Shown here: one piece after another, positions 1 to 8,484 of the stretch
Position numbering within the stretch: the stretch's first letter is position 1
How the letters are laid out: each line of letters opens with the position of its first letter
Assembly: GCF_009902005.1 (NCBI RefSeq)
Contig: NZ_WUTT01000001.1
Location: 1,700,541-1,764,540, forward strand
Reading direction: 5' to 3'
Source: Halomonas alimentaria
Lineage (GTDB): Bacteria > Pseudomonadota > Gammaproteobacteria > Pseudomonadales > Halomonadaceae
Length of the DNA stretch: 64,000 nt
Program-made: the position numbers and the translations under genes
Notes under the pieces: model-generated
The model's input: only the letters and a program-made list of their open reading frames with translations
Told to the model about the DNA's origin: nothing
The model's database searches: none

Positions 1-1345
1 CGGCGAACAGCATCATGTAGCCGCTGGTGCCGAAGCCAGCCAGCATGGCAACCAGGGCGCCCCAGGCGCTACCCTGCCAGAAGGTGGAGATAAATACCGG
101 ACCGATCATACTGGCCAGCAGGGTGCCGGTGCCGAGGATGCCCAGCCAGGAGAGCATGAAGGGCGGCGCGTAGAGCATCATCAACAAGGCGACGATACCC
201 AGGACCACGACGGCCAGACGATTGACCCACAGCACCAGCCGCTGGCTATGGAGAAGGTTGCTGAACAGGGCAAGCCGCAGATCATGGGAAGTCGCCGAGG
301 CCACGGTATGCAGCAGCGAGTTCGCAGTGGACTTCATGGCGAACAGGATAAACAGGGTGATAAAGCCCTGAAGTGCCGGATGCATGAAGTGTTCGAGATA
401 GGCCGGCATGGCATTGTCAGGGTCGGCCAGGTCCGGCATCTGTGCCCGCATATAGAGGCCGACAAGCGGCACCAGGCTCAACAGGGCCCCCAGGATCGCC
501 ACATAGACGCCCGCCTTGTGCAGCTTGACGTCCGGCTTGAAGGCCAGGAAGCGTATTGCCATGAACGGCAGGACCGCGGCGAACAAGAAGGCATAGGGCA
601 GCACCAGGAACACCGTCGCCGTGCTGTCGCCATAATGGGCCCCGGTGGTAGGATTCAGAAGCTCAGGATCGATGGCATTGAGTGACGCCTCCCAGCTGCC
701 CAGATCTATAGACGTGAAGATCTGCACCATGATGATGACAGCGGCGACCGACATGCCACAAACCATCACGGTATCGGTCCAGGCCACCGCGGCGAGGCCG
801 CCCAGCATGGTGTAGAGGATGATGACGCCGACCATCAGCAGGGCACTCTGGTTCAGATCGATACCCAGCCAGCTGGCTCCCAGCAGGCCGACGGCCTTGA
901 TCTGGCTGGTCAGGAATACCAGCAGCAGCAGGATGGTGATTAGTGCCGCGACCCCCTGTACGAGCCGGCCCATATTGCCGCCGCCATGAATCTGGGCGAT
1001 ATACTCAGGGATAGTGTTGCTGCCCATGTCGATGGCCTTGCGCTGCAAGAAACTCGCAAAATACAGCACGGCAATCATCATCGCCGGGGCGAAGAAGAAA
1101 TTGCCCAGCACCTCGATGGCGCCGAACTGGTAAGTCACGCCCGGTGAACCCATGAACCCCCAGCCGCTGAAGCCGGTGGCGACGATGGTACTGGCGCCGA
1201 CGAAGGCACCCAGGGAACGTCCAGCGACGAGAAAGCCGCCTTCATCGCCTTTCTTCATCATCCTGGATGAGAGGAAGCCCAGGTAGATCATCAGGCCGAA
1301 GGTGAGGAACAGAAGCCCCCAGTTGAATAGCTTGTAGGAATCCAT
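1..1345 (-). CDS. sodium:solute symporter (SSS family), 3' truncated by window edge
   Basis: The minus strand encodes 448 codons with no stop before the window edge, so the C-terminus lies outside. The protein begins MDSYKLFNWG and is a run of hydrophobic helices. It contains the SSS-type region GASTIVATGFSGWGFMG near residues 45-60, followed by an IPEYIAQ-like segment. SSS proteins cotransport sodium with small organic solutes; this substrate cannot be read from the sequence. The start has GAGG 8 nt upstream. The 40-residue membrane peptide gene ends 2 nt before it, so the two are probably cotranscribed. Creatinase lies nearby, so creatine or a related guanidino/betaine compound is a possible substrate; that is inference only. 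Confidence 0.85.
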   Translation of the reverse strand, partial: MDSYKLFNWGLLFLTFGLMIYLGFLSSRMMKKGDEGGFLVAGRSLGAFVGASTIVATGFSGWGFMGSPGVTYQFGAIEVLGNFFFAPAMMIAVLYFASFLQRKAIDMGSNTIPEYIAQIHGGGNMGRLVQGVAALITILLLLVFLTSQIKAVGLLGASWLGIDLNQSALLMVGVIILYTMLGGLAAVAWTDTVMVCGMSVAAVIIMVQIFTSIDLGSWEASLNAIDPELLNPTTGAHYGDSTATVFLVLPYAFLFAAVLPFMAIRFLAFKPDVKLHKAGVYVAILGALLSLVPLVGLYMRAQMPDLADPDNAMPAYLEHFMHPALQGFITLFILFAMKSTANSLLHTVASATSHDLRLALFSNLLHSQRLVLWVNRLAVVVLGIVALLMMLYAPPFMLSWLGILGTGTLLASMIGPVFISTFWQGSAWGALVAMLAGFGTSGYMMLFA

Positions 1346-1347
1346 GA

Positions 1348-1470
1348 TTACTGCCTCGCTGACCCATTATTGGACTTTCTTTTCAGCTCTCTTCGTAGAT
1401 AGGCGGCGCCGGCATGTACCAGCATATAAATCGTCAGTATCAGGAAGGTGGTCAACACCCAGGAATCCAT
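1348..1470 (-). CDS. 40-residue single-helix membrane peptide, symporter accessory candidate
   Basis: This is a complete 40-codon gene with ATG, a good ribosome site (AGAGGT 8 nt upstream) and a TAA stop 2 nt before the symporter start. The peptide begins MDSWVLTTFLILTIYMLV, giving one hydrophobic helix at about residues 4-20, followed by a basic tail (LRRELKRKSNN). Small hydrophobic proteins encoded directly upstream are known partners of some sodium symporters (YhdT with PanF, MetS with MetP). From memory, databases also use the label symporter small accessory protein. An accessory role is inferred from position and topology. It is short enough for automatic gene calling to miss. Confidence 0.72.
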   Translation of the reverse strand: MDSWVLTTFLILTIYMLVHAGAAYLRRELKRKSNNGSARQ

Positions 1471-1564
1471 ATGCTTATACCTCTTGTTATTGGTTTGGCA
1501 ACAGTGTTGTGATGTTTTCTTTTTGCACCTTCAAGGTATTTTCCTAGCCCGGCAGGCGCCAATT

Positions 1565-1579
1565 TGTATACTCAATACA
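1565..1579. promoter_or_regulatory. Inverted repeat in the LysR/symporter divergent region
   Basis: TGTAT-ACTCA-ATACA is a perfect 5-5-5 inverted repeat, 27 nt before the LysR gene start. It sits in the 136-bp region shared with the divergently transcribed symporter pair. LysR regulators usually bind a dyad in such a position and repress their own gene, so this is the best operator candidate. It does not have the strict T-N11-A spacing. Confidence 0.4.
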
Positions 1580-1606
1580 CACATCAGTCATCGAAATGGG
1601 CCAATA

Positions 1607-2497
1607 ATGACTAATATACCCACCGATCTGCTGAGGACCTTCGTCACCATCAAGGATCTCGGTGGATTTACCAGTGCTGGCGATCTGCTGGGTCGTTCAC
1701 AGCCAGCTATCAGCTTGCAAGTCAAGAAGCTGGAGGAGATCCTTGGCACCAAGATATTCCTTAGGGGCTCCAGCCTGGAACTTACCGAGGATGGAGAGTA
1801 TCTCTACAAGGCAGCCAGGCAGATACTGGAGATAAACGATCGGGTCATCGCCAAGGTGAGGGGCGACAATATCTCGGGCAAGGTTCGCCTTGGCATTCCC
1901 AACGACTTCGAATTGGCTTTTTTGCCCAAAGCGCTACGAAAACTGTCCCGCATCTACCCCAACATCATCGTTGAGGTCGACTGCGAGATCAGCAAGGTGA
2001 TCCTTCAGCGTTACCAGAAAGGGCACTATGATATTGCCATGGCCATGGAGCGCGAGAAGGAGCATGAGGATCGAGATTCCCGCGACTATCGCCTGGAAAA
2101 CCTCGAGTGGGTATTCAGGGAAGACCATATGGACAGCGGAGCCGATAGCCCGCTCCCTCTGATTGCGTACCCACAGGGGTGTGTCTATCGATCGATCATG
2201 GAAGAGGCCCTGCAACGCCAGGCGCATCCCTATCGCTTCATGTATACCAGCACTAGCCTGCTGGGCATCTTCTCTGCCGTGGAGGAGGGGCTTGGCATCA
2301 CCGCAATGGCCAGTTCTGTCACCCCAAGCCACCTCAAGCATGCCGAAAGCTCAGACGCGCTCCCTGACCTGGAGCGCGTCTGTATTGGCCTTTACTACAA
2401 GGTGTCCGAATTGAACGTGGCATCTCGCCACGTCCTCGACTTCTTGCGTGCCGGACTGGCCAATATTTCTTCTCCTCCGACCTATGGGGGGCTATGA
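1607..2497 (+). CDS. LysR-family transcriptional regulator
   Basis: A 296-residue protein of normal LysR length. An N-terminal winged helix-turn-helix (residues about 5-64, with LLRTFVTIKDLGGFTSAGDLL and SQPAISLQVKKLE) is followed by a periplasmic-binding-like effector domain. I chose ATG 1607 because the protein then begins directly with the conserved helix; the longer frame upstream would add an unrelated cysteine-rich leader. It is divergent from the symporter pair and ends tail-to-tail with creatinase, with only 10 nt between the stop codons. It probably controls the symporter; the effector is unknown. Base composition is visibly more AT-rich than the rest of the window, which hints at a different origin. 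Confidence 0.88.
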   Translation: MTNIPTDLLRTFVTIKDLGGFTSAGDLLGRSQPAISLQVKKLEEILGTKIFLRGSSLELTEDGEYLYKAARQILEINDRVIAKVRGDNISGKVRLGIPNDFELAFLPKALRKLSRIYPNIIVEVDCEISKVILQRYQKGHYDIAMAMEREKEHEDRDSRDYRLENLEWVFREDHMDSGADSPLPLIAYPQGCVYRSIMEEALQRQAHPYRFMYTSTSLLGIFSAVEEGLGITAMASSVTPSHLKHAESSDALPDLERVCIGLYYKVSELNVASRHVLDFLRAGLANISSPPTYGGL

Positions 2498-2507
2498 AGA
2501 AGGTTAT

Positions 2508-3716
2508 TCAGCGAATGATATTGTGCTCCGGGCCATACGGGAAGCCGGTGATGTTCTCGGCCCCGTGCTCGTTGACCACCAGGATGTCGTGCTCGCGATA
2601 GCCGCCGGCACCCGGCTGGCCTTCCGGCACCATGATCATCGGCTCCATGGAGACCACCATGTTGGGCTCGAGCACGGTCTCGATATCCTCGCGCAGCTCC
2701 AGGCCCGCCTCGCGGCCGTAGTAGTGGCTCAGGGTGCCGAAGGAGTGACCGTAGCCGAAGGTGCGGTACTTGAGCAGGTCATGCTTGGCGAAGATCTCGT
2801 TGAGCTCGTGGGCGATGTCGCAGCAGCGCACGCCGGGCTTGATCAGCTCCTGGCCGCGGCGGTGGACCTCGCAGTTCACTTCCCACAGGCGCAGGTGCTC
2901 ATCGGAGGCGTGACCGAGGAACAGGGTACGCTCCAGGGCGGTGTAGTAGCCGGAGATCATCGGGAAGGTGTTGAGGCTGAGGATATCGCCGGGCTGAACG
3001 CGGCGGCTGGTCACCGGGTTGTGGGCACCGTCGGTGTTGATACCGGACTGGAACCACACCCAGGTGTCCATCAGTTCGCTGTTGGGGTAGGTCTTGGCGA
3101 TCTCGCGCACCATGGCGGCCTGACCGGCCAGCGACACCTCGTACTCCGGCACGCCGGCGTAGATGGCATCGCGCACGGCCACACCACCCACGTCGGCGAT
3201 GCGTGCGCCCTGGCGGATCAGCGCGATCTCCTCGTCGGACTTGATCATGCGCATCTTCATAGTGGGCGCGCCGGCATCGACCAGCTCCACGTCGCCCAGC
3301 ACATCCACCAGCTTCTTCTTGTTCTGCAGCGTCATGTGGTCGAACTCGACCGCGACGCGGCGCTTGCCTTCGCACAGCTGCTTGACGGCCTTGAAGAAGT
3401 TGTCCTTCTGCCAGTCGGTGTAGACGATGTTGTCGCCCAGGCGGTTGCGGCGATAGGGCTGGCCGCCGTCGATGTTGGCGGTCACCGTGGTGAAGCGATC
3501 CTGGGTCACCACCAGGCCGTAGTCGCGGCCGAACTTGCAGTAGACGAAGTCACTGAAGTAGTTGATGTTGTGGTAGGAGGTCAGCACCACCGCATCGACA
3601 TCGTTCTGGGCCATGTAGTCGCGCAGGCGCGCCAGGCGGCCCTGCATCTCGGCGTCGGAGAAAGTCGGGACGACCTTGTCGCCGTTGGGAATCTCGATCA
3701 GTGACGGCAGTTGCAT
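2508..3716 (-). CDS. Creatinase (creatine amidinohydrolase)
   Basis: A 402-residue M24-fold (pita-bread) enzyme that hydrolyses creatine to sarcosine and urea. It resembles Pseudomonas creatinase along its whole length, as remembered: SYHNINYFSDF and NIDGGQPYRRN in the N-terminal domain, then SGINTDGAHNPV, YRTFGYGHSFGTLSHYYG and PMIMVPEGQPGAGGYREHD in the catalytic domain. The His of AHNP corresponds to the catalytic His. The ATG at 3716 is preceded by AGAGGAG at good distance; an in-frame start 12 codons upstream lacks this support. No creatininase or sarcosine oxidase gene is in the window. The GlxA-type regulator gene lies upstream on the same strand. Confidence 0.93.
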   Translation of the reverse strand: MQLPSLIEIPNGDKVVPTFSDAEMQGRLARLRDYMAQNDVDAVVLTSYHNINYFSDFVYCKFGRDYGLVVTQDRFTTVTANIDGGQPYRRNRLGDNIVYTDWQKDNFFKAVKQLCEGKRRVAVEFDHMTLQNKKKLVDVLGDVELVDAGAPTMKMRMIKSDEEIALIRQGARIADVGGVAVRDAIYAGVPEYEVSLAGQAAMVREIAKTYPNSELMDTWVWFQSGINTDGAHNPVTSRRVQPGDILSLNTFPMISGYYTALERTLFLGHASDEHLRLWEVNCEVHRRGQELIKPGVRCCDIAHELNEIFAKHDLLKYRTFGYGHSFGTLSHYYGREAGLELREDIETVLEPNMVVSMEPMIMVPEGQPGAGGYREHDILVVNEHGAENITGFPYGPEHNIIR

Positions 3717-3859
3717 GTTGTTGTCTCCTCTGGGTCCGTGGGATCGACTCACCAGCCGGGGCGTCCGCGGCCCTTTCGGTGTCGGCCGCTCTCCCCTTCA
3801 CTTGTCAGTGTTGTGTCGACTGCTGGTGATTCGAATATGGCCAGAGGCACCCCGCGGGA

Positions 3860-3888
3860 CCAATGACTAGTGCAAATGCATGCATTGG
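3860..3888. promoter_or_regulatory. Palindromes upstream of creatinase
   Basis: Between the GlxA-type regulator gene and creatinase lies a 12-bp perfect palindrome AATGCATGCATT (3875-3886). It is nested in a wider inverted repeat with arms CCAATG (3860-3865) and CATTGG (3883-3888). The flanking 3890-3935 stretch is AT-rich. I infer an operator and promoter region for creatinase, probably read by the adjacent regulator. No hexamer pair was good enough to name. Confidence 0.35.
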
Positions 3889-3938
3889 CGCGGTCAATAC
3901 GCTTTTATTTCAGTAAGTTATATTTTCGACAAATGCCG

Positions 3939-4916
3939 TCAGGGGCGGTGACCCGCGCGCCGCCGCGCCTCCCCAGGCGGATAACCGTAGCGCTCTCGGA
4001 AGGCGCGGGAGAAGCTGGTGCCGGAGGCGAAGCCGCAGGCCAGGCCGATGGCGAGCACCTCCATGTCGGTCTCGGTCAGCAGGTGGTAGGCGCGCTCCAG
4101 GCGCAGGCCGAGGTACCAGCGGCGCGGCGTGGTGGAGAGATGCTGCTCGAACAGCCGCTGAAGCTGGCGGGGCGAGACCCCGCAGCGCGCGGCGATCTCC
4201 GCCAGCGGCAGCGGCGCTTCCAGGTGGCGCTCCATCAGCGCCACCGCCTGTACCAGACGGCGGTTGTGGGTGCCCAGGCGACGGGCCAGCGTCATGCGCT
4301 GCTGGTCGCTGCGGCTGCGCAGGCGCTCGTGGATCAGCTGTTCGGAGACATCCACGGCCAGTCGGGTTCCGTGGCGGCGGGCGATCACTTCCAGCGCCAT
4401 GTCCATGGCGGCGGCCCCACCGGCACAGGAGAAGCGCCGCGGACCGAGCTCGAACAGTTCATCGCTGGTGGGGATGGCGGGAAAGCGCTCGTGGAAGGCG
4501 GGCAGGCTCTCCCAGTGAAGGGTGACCCGCTCCCCCTCCAGCAGGCCGGCGGCGGCGAGCAGGAAGCAGCCGGTATCGAGCCCGCCCAGGGTGCAGCCGG
4601 CCTGGTCCAGGCGGTGCAGCCAGGCCATGAGCGGCCGGGTAAGCAGCGCCTCGGGCGCGAAGCCGCTGCATACCGCCACTGAGGGAAGATGGTGAACCGC
4701 GTCGATGGCACGGTCGGCGAGCAGGGTCATGCCGTTGCTGGCGGTGACAGGCTCACCGTCGACGCTGATCAGGGTCCAGTCGAATAGTGGCCGACAGCTG
4801 ATGCGGTTGGCGATGCGCAGCGGCTCCACCGCGGCGAAGAAGGCCATCATCGAGAACTGTGGCAGCAGCAGAAAACCCACTTGCTCGGGCAGCGGGCCCG
4901 TGTAGTCCAGTCGCAC
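3939..4916 (-). CDS. GlxA-family transcriptional regulator (DJ-1/PfpI-like plus AraC HTH)
   Basis: A 325-residue two-domain regulator. Residues about 12-175 form a class I glutamine amidotransferase-like domain (VGFLLLPQFSMMAFFAAVEPL at its start). Residues about 215-315 carry two AraC helix-turn-helix units (ARCGVSPRQLQRLFEQHL and ACGFASGTSFSRAFRERYG). The start codon is GTG at 4916 with GGGGAG about 9 nt upstream; no ATG fits better. GlxA-type regulators often control quaternary-amine and guanidino-compound catabolism (GbdR, CdhR, ArgR types). The codirectional creatinase gene 222 bp downstream is a likely target, by inference. Confidence 0.87.
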   Translation of the reverse strand: MRLDYTGPLPEQVGFLLLPQFSMMAFFAAVEPLRIANRISCRPLFDWTLISVDGEPVTASNGMTLLADRAIDAVHHLPSVAVCSGFAPEALLTRPLMAWLHRLDQAGCTLGGLDTGCFLLAAAGLLEGERVTLHWESLPAFHERFPAIPTSDELFELGPRRFSCAGGAAAMDMALEVIARRHGTRLAVDVSEQLIHERLRSRSDQQRMTLARRLGTHNRRLVQAVALMERHLEAPLPLAEIAARCGVSPRQLQRLFEQHLSTTPRRWYLGLRLERAYHLLTETDMEVLAIGLACGFASGTSFSRAFRERYGYPPGEARRRAGHRP

Positions 4917-4987
4917 GCCGTCTCGCTCCCCGTCCGTCAGCCTGCGATCACGCGCCTGATGCTTTCCGCCACGGGCAGTGCCATGGC

Positions 4988-5731
4988 TCAGTCGTCAGTC
5001 ATCATCAGGTCGCGCATCTTCTGCTCATCGAGCACCACCAGCCGCTGGCGGTCGATATTGATGGCGCCGCTGTCGCGCAGCTTGGCCAGCAGGCGCGAGA
5101 GGGTCTCCGGAGTCATGGCCAGCTGAGCGGCCAGCCAGCGCTTGGGAATGGTCAGGCGCACCACCCGGGGCTCCTTGCCACGCCCCGACGGCAGCTGGCG
5201 CAGCACATAGCTGACCAGCCGCGACATGGCGTCGCCCTGGGTCAGCAGCGCCAGGTCCTCGAGCCGGTCGGTGAGTTCCAGCGCCAGACGGCTCATGAAC
5301 TCGGCGCGGCACTCGGGGTGGCGATCCATGGCCTCGCGGCAGCGCTCGGCGGGAATCGACAGCACATGGGTGCGGCGCAGCGCCTCGGAGGAGTAGAGGT
5401 AGATGCCCTCCCGGGAGACCATGCTCAGCTCGCCCAGGGTGCCGCCACGCTCCACGCAGCGGATGGTAGCCAGGCGTCCGTCCCCGGCACTGCGTACCAG
5501 GCGCACCGCACCACTGATCACGATATGCAGCCACTCGGCAGGGGTATCCTGGCGGAACAGCCATTCACGGCTGGCCAGGGTGCGCGGCTCGCAGTCCTCG
5601 AGCAGCGCCTCGATCTCCTCGTCGGAGAGCGCACCCAGCCACGGCACGCCGCGCACCAGGTCACGCAGCTGGCGCGGCTTGAACAGCAGGTCAGCGGCCG
5701 AACTGGGCGGCTGGGCAGTATCCATAGGCAT
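4988..5731 (-). CDS. dnr: DNR-type Crp/Fnr regulator of denitrification
   Basis: A 247-residue Crp/Fnr protein: a cyclic-nucleotide-binding-like sensor domain (about 20-145), a dimerisation helix, and a C-terminal winged HTH with recognition helix MTPETLSRLLAKL. The E-x-x-SR pattern is that of regulators reading TTGAT half-sites. It lacks the N-terminal cysteine cluster that carries the iron-sulfur centre in FNR/ANR, so it belongs with the DNR type, which senses NO through heme. The start has GGAGG about 7 nt upstream. The first 41 nt overlap the 3' end of moeA, so translation is probably coupled. It is a natural candidate for reading many of the TTGAY-N4-RTCAA sites in this window. Confidence 0.86.
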   Translation of the reverse strand: MPMDTAQPPSSAADLLFKPRQLRDLVRGVPWLGALSDEEIEALLEDCEPRTLASREWLFRQDTPAEWLHIVISGAVRLVRSAGDGRLATIRCVERGGTLGELSMVSREGIYLYSSEALRRTHVLSIPAERCREAMDRHPECRAEFMSRLALELTDRLEDLALLTQGDAMSRLVSYVLRQLPSGRGKEPRVVRLTIPKRWLAAQLAMTPETLSRLLAKLRDSGAINIDRQRLVVLDEQKMRDLMMTDD

Positions 5732-6941
5732 GTTGTTCCTCCACATCGGTGTCGGCGTCGACCAGCAGGTAGCCATGGGCCTGGCTGGCGGCACTCAGCA
5801 TATGTGATCCCTGGCCGCCGGCCAGGCGTGCCACCGGCGTGCCGTCGCTCCAGTCGAGCACGACCCGCAGCAGTTCACGGCGACCACGCGGCCCGCGCCG
5901 CGAAAAGCCGGCGGTGACCGGAAAGCGCTGCAGTGCCGGCGGCGTCATCCCCTGGCGGCCTTGCACCAGGGGCAGGGCGAGGAACTGCCAGCCCACCAGC
6001 GAAGCCACCGGATTACCCGGCAGGGCAATCAGCGGTGTTCCGGCGGCGAGCGAATCGCCCAGGAAGCCAAGGGCGAAGGGCTTGCCGGGCTTGATGCCCA
6101 CGCCATGGAAGGCGATGCCACCCAGCCGTTCGATGGCGGGGCGTACATGATCCTCCTCACCCACCGATACACCGCCGCTACAGACTACCAGATCGGCCTC
6201 GTCCCGGGCCCGGCCCAGGGCCTGATGCAGGTCAAGCGGATCGTCAAGAAGCACGCCCTGGTCGATGAGCTCGACGCCCGGGTGGGCCATCAGCGCCTTG
6301 AGCATCGCCCGGTTGCTGTCGAAGATCTGGCCCGGCGCACGGCGCTCGCCCGGCTCGATCAGCTCGTCGCCGGTGGAGAACAGCGCGATCTTCACGCGGC
6401 GCCTCACCGTCACCTCGGCGATACCGTGGCTGGCCAGCAGGGCGATGGCAGCGGCCTCGAGGCGCGTGCCGGCGGAGAGCAGCGGCGTGCCAGCGCGGCT
6501 CTCCTCGCCCCGGCGGCGGATATTGGCCCCCTCGGCGAATTCTCCCTCGACGTGCACCCGACCTTCGGCATCCAGACTCACCTTCTCCTGGGGCACCACG
6601 GCGTCCGCGCCGATGGGCACCGGGGCACCGGTGAAGATGCGCGCGCAGCCGCCTCCGGGAAGGTGCATCACCCCGGCACCGGCCGGCACCCGTTGCACCA
6701 CTGGCAGGCCCGCGGGGCAAAGCTCGGCCAGGCACAGGGCATAGCCGTCCATGGCGCTGTTGTCGACGCCGGGCAGGTCCAGGGCCGCGGCAACATCATC
6801 GGCCAGCACCCGCCCCTCGGCGTCACCCAGCGCCACCCGCTCGTGACCTTCCACCGGACGAGCGGCGGCGATCATGCGCTCACGGGCATCGAACAGGTCG
6901 AGCAGACCGGAAGTGACCACCTCCGCGCAGCCACAGTTCAT
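5691..6941 (-). CDS. moeA: Molybdopterin molybdenumtransferase MoeA
   Basis: A 416-residue protein that inserts molybdate into adenylated molybdopterin, needed for the cofactor of NarG. Typical MoeA segments are present: VDNSAMDGYA (about 60), RIFTGAPVPIGADAVVPQE (about 105-125), ALFSTGDEL (about 190) and CSGGVSVGEEDHV (about 255). ALPGNPVASLVGW (about 310) completes the set. Its ATG overlaps the moaB stop in an ATGA arrangement. Its end overlaps dnr by 41 nt. Placing moaB-moeA directly behind narGHJI makes sense, since nitrate reductase is a major consumer of molybdenum cofactor. Confidence 0.93.
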   Translation of the reverse strand: MNCGCAEVVTSGLLDLFDARERMIAAARPVEGHERVALGDAEGRVLADDVAAALDLPGVDNSAMDGYALCLAELCPAGLPVVQRVPAGAGVMHLPGGGCARIFTGAPVPIGADAVVPQEKVSLDAEGRVHVEGEFAEGANIRRRGEESRAGTPLLSAGTRLEAAAIALLASHGIAEVTVRRRVKIALFSTGDELIEPGERRAPGQIFDSNRAMLKALMAHPGVELIDQGVLLDDPLDLHQALGRARDEADLVVCSGGVSVGEEDHVRPAIERLGGIAFHGVGIKPGKPFALGFLGDSLAAGTPLIALPGNPVASLVGWQFLALPLVQGRQGMTPPALQRFPVTAGFSRRGPRGRRELLRVVLDWSDGTPVARLAGGQGSHMLSAASQAHGYLLVDADTDVEEQHAYGYCPAAQFGR

Positions 6942-7543
6942 GCATCGACCTCCTCGTCGCTTTCCGTCTCGATCAGCGCCTCGCTGGTCGACGGCTCCTG
7001 CTGGCGGCTGACACAGCCCACACTCTGGGGCAGCACCATGGCCACGAAGTTGCAGGGCCGGGTACGCGCATCGAGCTGCTCGGCGAGGATGCCATCCCAG
7101 GCGGTGGCACAGGCCTTGGGCGAGCCGGGCATGGCAAAGACCAGGGTGCGGTCGATCAGCCCGGCCACCGCACGGGACTGCACGGTGGAGGTGCCGATGC
7201 TCTGGAACGACAGGTGGCGGAACAACTCGCCGTAGCCGTCGATGGCCTTGTCGAACAGCGGCGCCAGCGCCTCCGGGGTGGTATCGCGGAGGGTGAAGCC
7301 GGTGCCGCCGTTGACGAGTACCACCTGGATGTCGTCGCGCACGACCCACTTCGAGACCACCGCACGGATGCGGTAGACGTCGTCGGGGACGATGCGTCGC
7401 TCGACCAGGGCATGGCCGGCCTCGGTGAGACGCGCGGAGAGCAGGTCGCCGCTGCCGTCCTCGTCGAAACCGCGGGTGTCGGAGACGGTCAGCACGGCGA
7501 TGCCCAGCGGGGCGAAGGGAGTATTGGCGTGAACGTGAGCCAT
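6938..7543 (-). CDS. moaB: Molybdenum cofactor biosynthesis protein MoaB
   Basis: A 201-residue MoaB/MogA-fold protein that adenylates molybdopterin before molybdate insertion. Visible motifs are VLTVSDTRGFDEDGSGD near the N-terminus, the phosphate-binding loop VNGGTGFTLRDTTPEAL (about 78-95), and VFAMPGSPKACATAWDGI. The C-terminal tail after residue about 175 is acidic (ESDEEVDA) and longer than in E. coli MoaB. The start has GAGGAGG about 6 nt upstream. A rho-independent terminator separates it from ppiC, so moaB-moeA-dnr probably has its own promoter plus read-through. Confidence 0.92.
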   Translation of the reverse strand: MAHVHANTPFAPLGIAVLTVSDTRGFDEDGSGDLLSARLTEAGHALVERRIVPDDVYRIRAVVSKWVVRDDIQVVLVNGGTGFTLRDTTPEALAPLFDKAIDGYGELFRHLSFQSIGTSTVQSRAVAGLIDRTLVFAMPGSPKACATAWDGILAEQLDARTRPCNFVAMVLPQSVGCVSRQQEPSTSEALIETESDEEVDA

Positions 7544-7618
7544 GGGGTCCTCCTCACCGCCCGCCGGCGGGCGAGCGGTGCATGAATGGCGAGGAAAGGA
7601 AAAGGCGAGAACACCGAA

Positions 7619-7640
7619 AAGGGGGCCAGGCGGCCCCCTT
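7619..7640 (-). terminator. Rho-independent terminator after narGHJI-ppiC
   Basis: A perfect 9-bp stem AAGGGGGCC / GGCCCCCTT with a 4-nt loop lies 8 nt beyond the ppiC stop. On the minus strand it runs into TTTT. It separates the nar operon from moaB-moeA-dnr. Confidence 0.8.
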
Positions 7641-7647
7641 CATCCGG

Positions 7648-8472
7648 CTACTGCATCAGGGCGCTGCCACTTTCGTCGTCGAGACTGATCCCCTCGACGC
7701 CGATCTCGGCCTGCAGCGCCATCAGGTAGTGGCGCAGGGCACGACGGGTGGACTGCTCGCGCAGGCTGTGGCGCACATGCTCGGCCACCTGCTCGTAGGG
7801 GCGCTCGCGACCCTCGACACGCTGGTCGATGCTGACCACATGCCAGCCGTAGCGCGAGGCGAGCGGCCGGTCGTGGAGCCCCTCGGGCAGGTGCTGCAGG
7901 GCACCGTCGAGCTCGGCCACGGTCTGCCCCGGCGCCAGCCAGCCCAGCTCACCGCCCTCCTCCTTCGAGGGACAGGCGGAGTGACGCTGGGCGAACTCGG
8001 TAAAGCGCTCGGGGTGTTCGCCCAGCTGCTTGATGAGCTTCTCGCCCAGGCGATAGCCGGCATCCCGGGCCTCGGCGTCGTCCGGCGCCGCGGCCAGCAG
8101 GATATGGCGCACCTGCAGCTGCGTGGGTTCGCTGAAGCGCTCGGCGTGGGTGGCATGGAAGCGCCGACAGTCCTCCTCGGAGGGCTCGGGCACGTCCAGC
8201 TCCTGCTCAAGCAGGGCAGCGATGGCGGCATCGTTCTCGTCGAGATCGGTGCCGTCGGCATCGGCCAGGCCCAGGGCGGCGGCGCGCTGGTGCAGCAGTT
8301 CGCGCACCACCAGGGCACGGGCGGCCTTGAGCTGGGCGGTGCCGGCGCTGTCCGCCGGGTGGTACTGCATCTCCTGGGCGATGTCGGCCTCCGCGATGGT
8401 GGCCTCGCCGACCCGGATGGGCGGGGGCGTGGTAGCCCCCCCCGGGATCATCTCGATATCGATCTTCTGCAT
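7648..8472 (-). CDS. PpiC/parvulin-type peptidyl-prolyl isomerase of the nar operon
   Basis: A 274-residue protein with an N-terminal SurA/NifM-like helical region (about 1-115) and a parvulin rotamase domain (about 118-215). The parvulin part contains LQVRHILLAA, FAQRHSACPSKEEGGELGWL and SRYGWHVVSID, and a helical tail follows. No signal peptide is visible, so it should act in the cytoplasm. It lies 12 nt after narI on the same strand. A parvulin gene in this position is a known feature of nar operons in Pseudomonas relatives. I infer help in folding or cofactor loading of NarG/NarH, alongside NarJ. Confidence 0.86.
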   Translation of the reverse strand: MQKIDIEMIPGGATTPPPIRVGEATIAEADIAQEMQYHPADSAGTAQLKAARALVVRELLHQRAAALGLADADGTDLDENDAAIAALLEQELDVPEPSEEDCRRFHATHAERFSEPTQLQVRHILLAAAPDDAEARDAGYRLGEKLIKQLGEHPERFTEFAQRHSACPSKEEGGELGWLAPGQTVAELDGALQHLPEGLHDRPLASRYGWHVVSIDQRVEGRERPYEQVAEHVRHSLREQSTRRALRHYLMALQAEIGVEGISLDDESGSALMQ

Positions 8473-8484
8473 GGTGATGACTCC

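Noticed and set aside
248-685. 145-codon plus-strand frame inside the symporter gene
   Set aside because: It is antisense to the clearly hydrophobic symporter and itself highly charged and of no known family.
3884-3897. FNR-like TTGGC...GTCAA upstream of creatinase
   Set aside because: The spacing is one base short and the left half has a mismatch. It has no place in a creatine locus.
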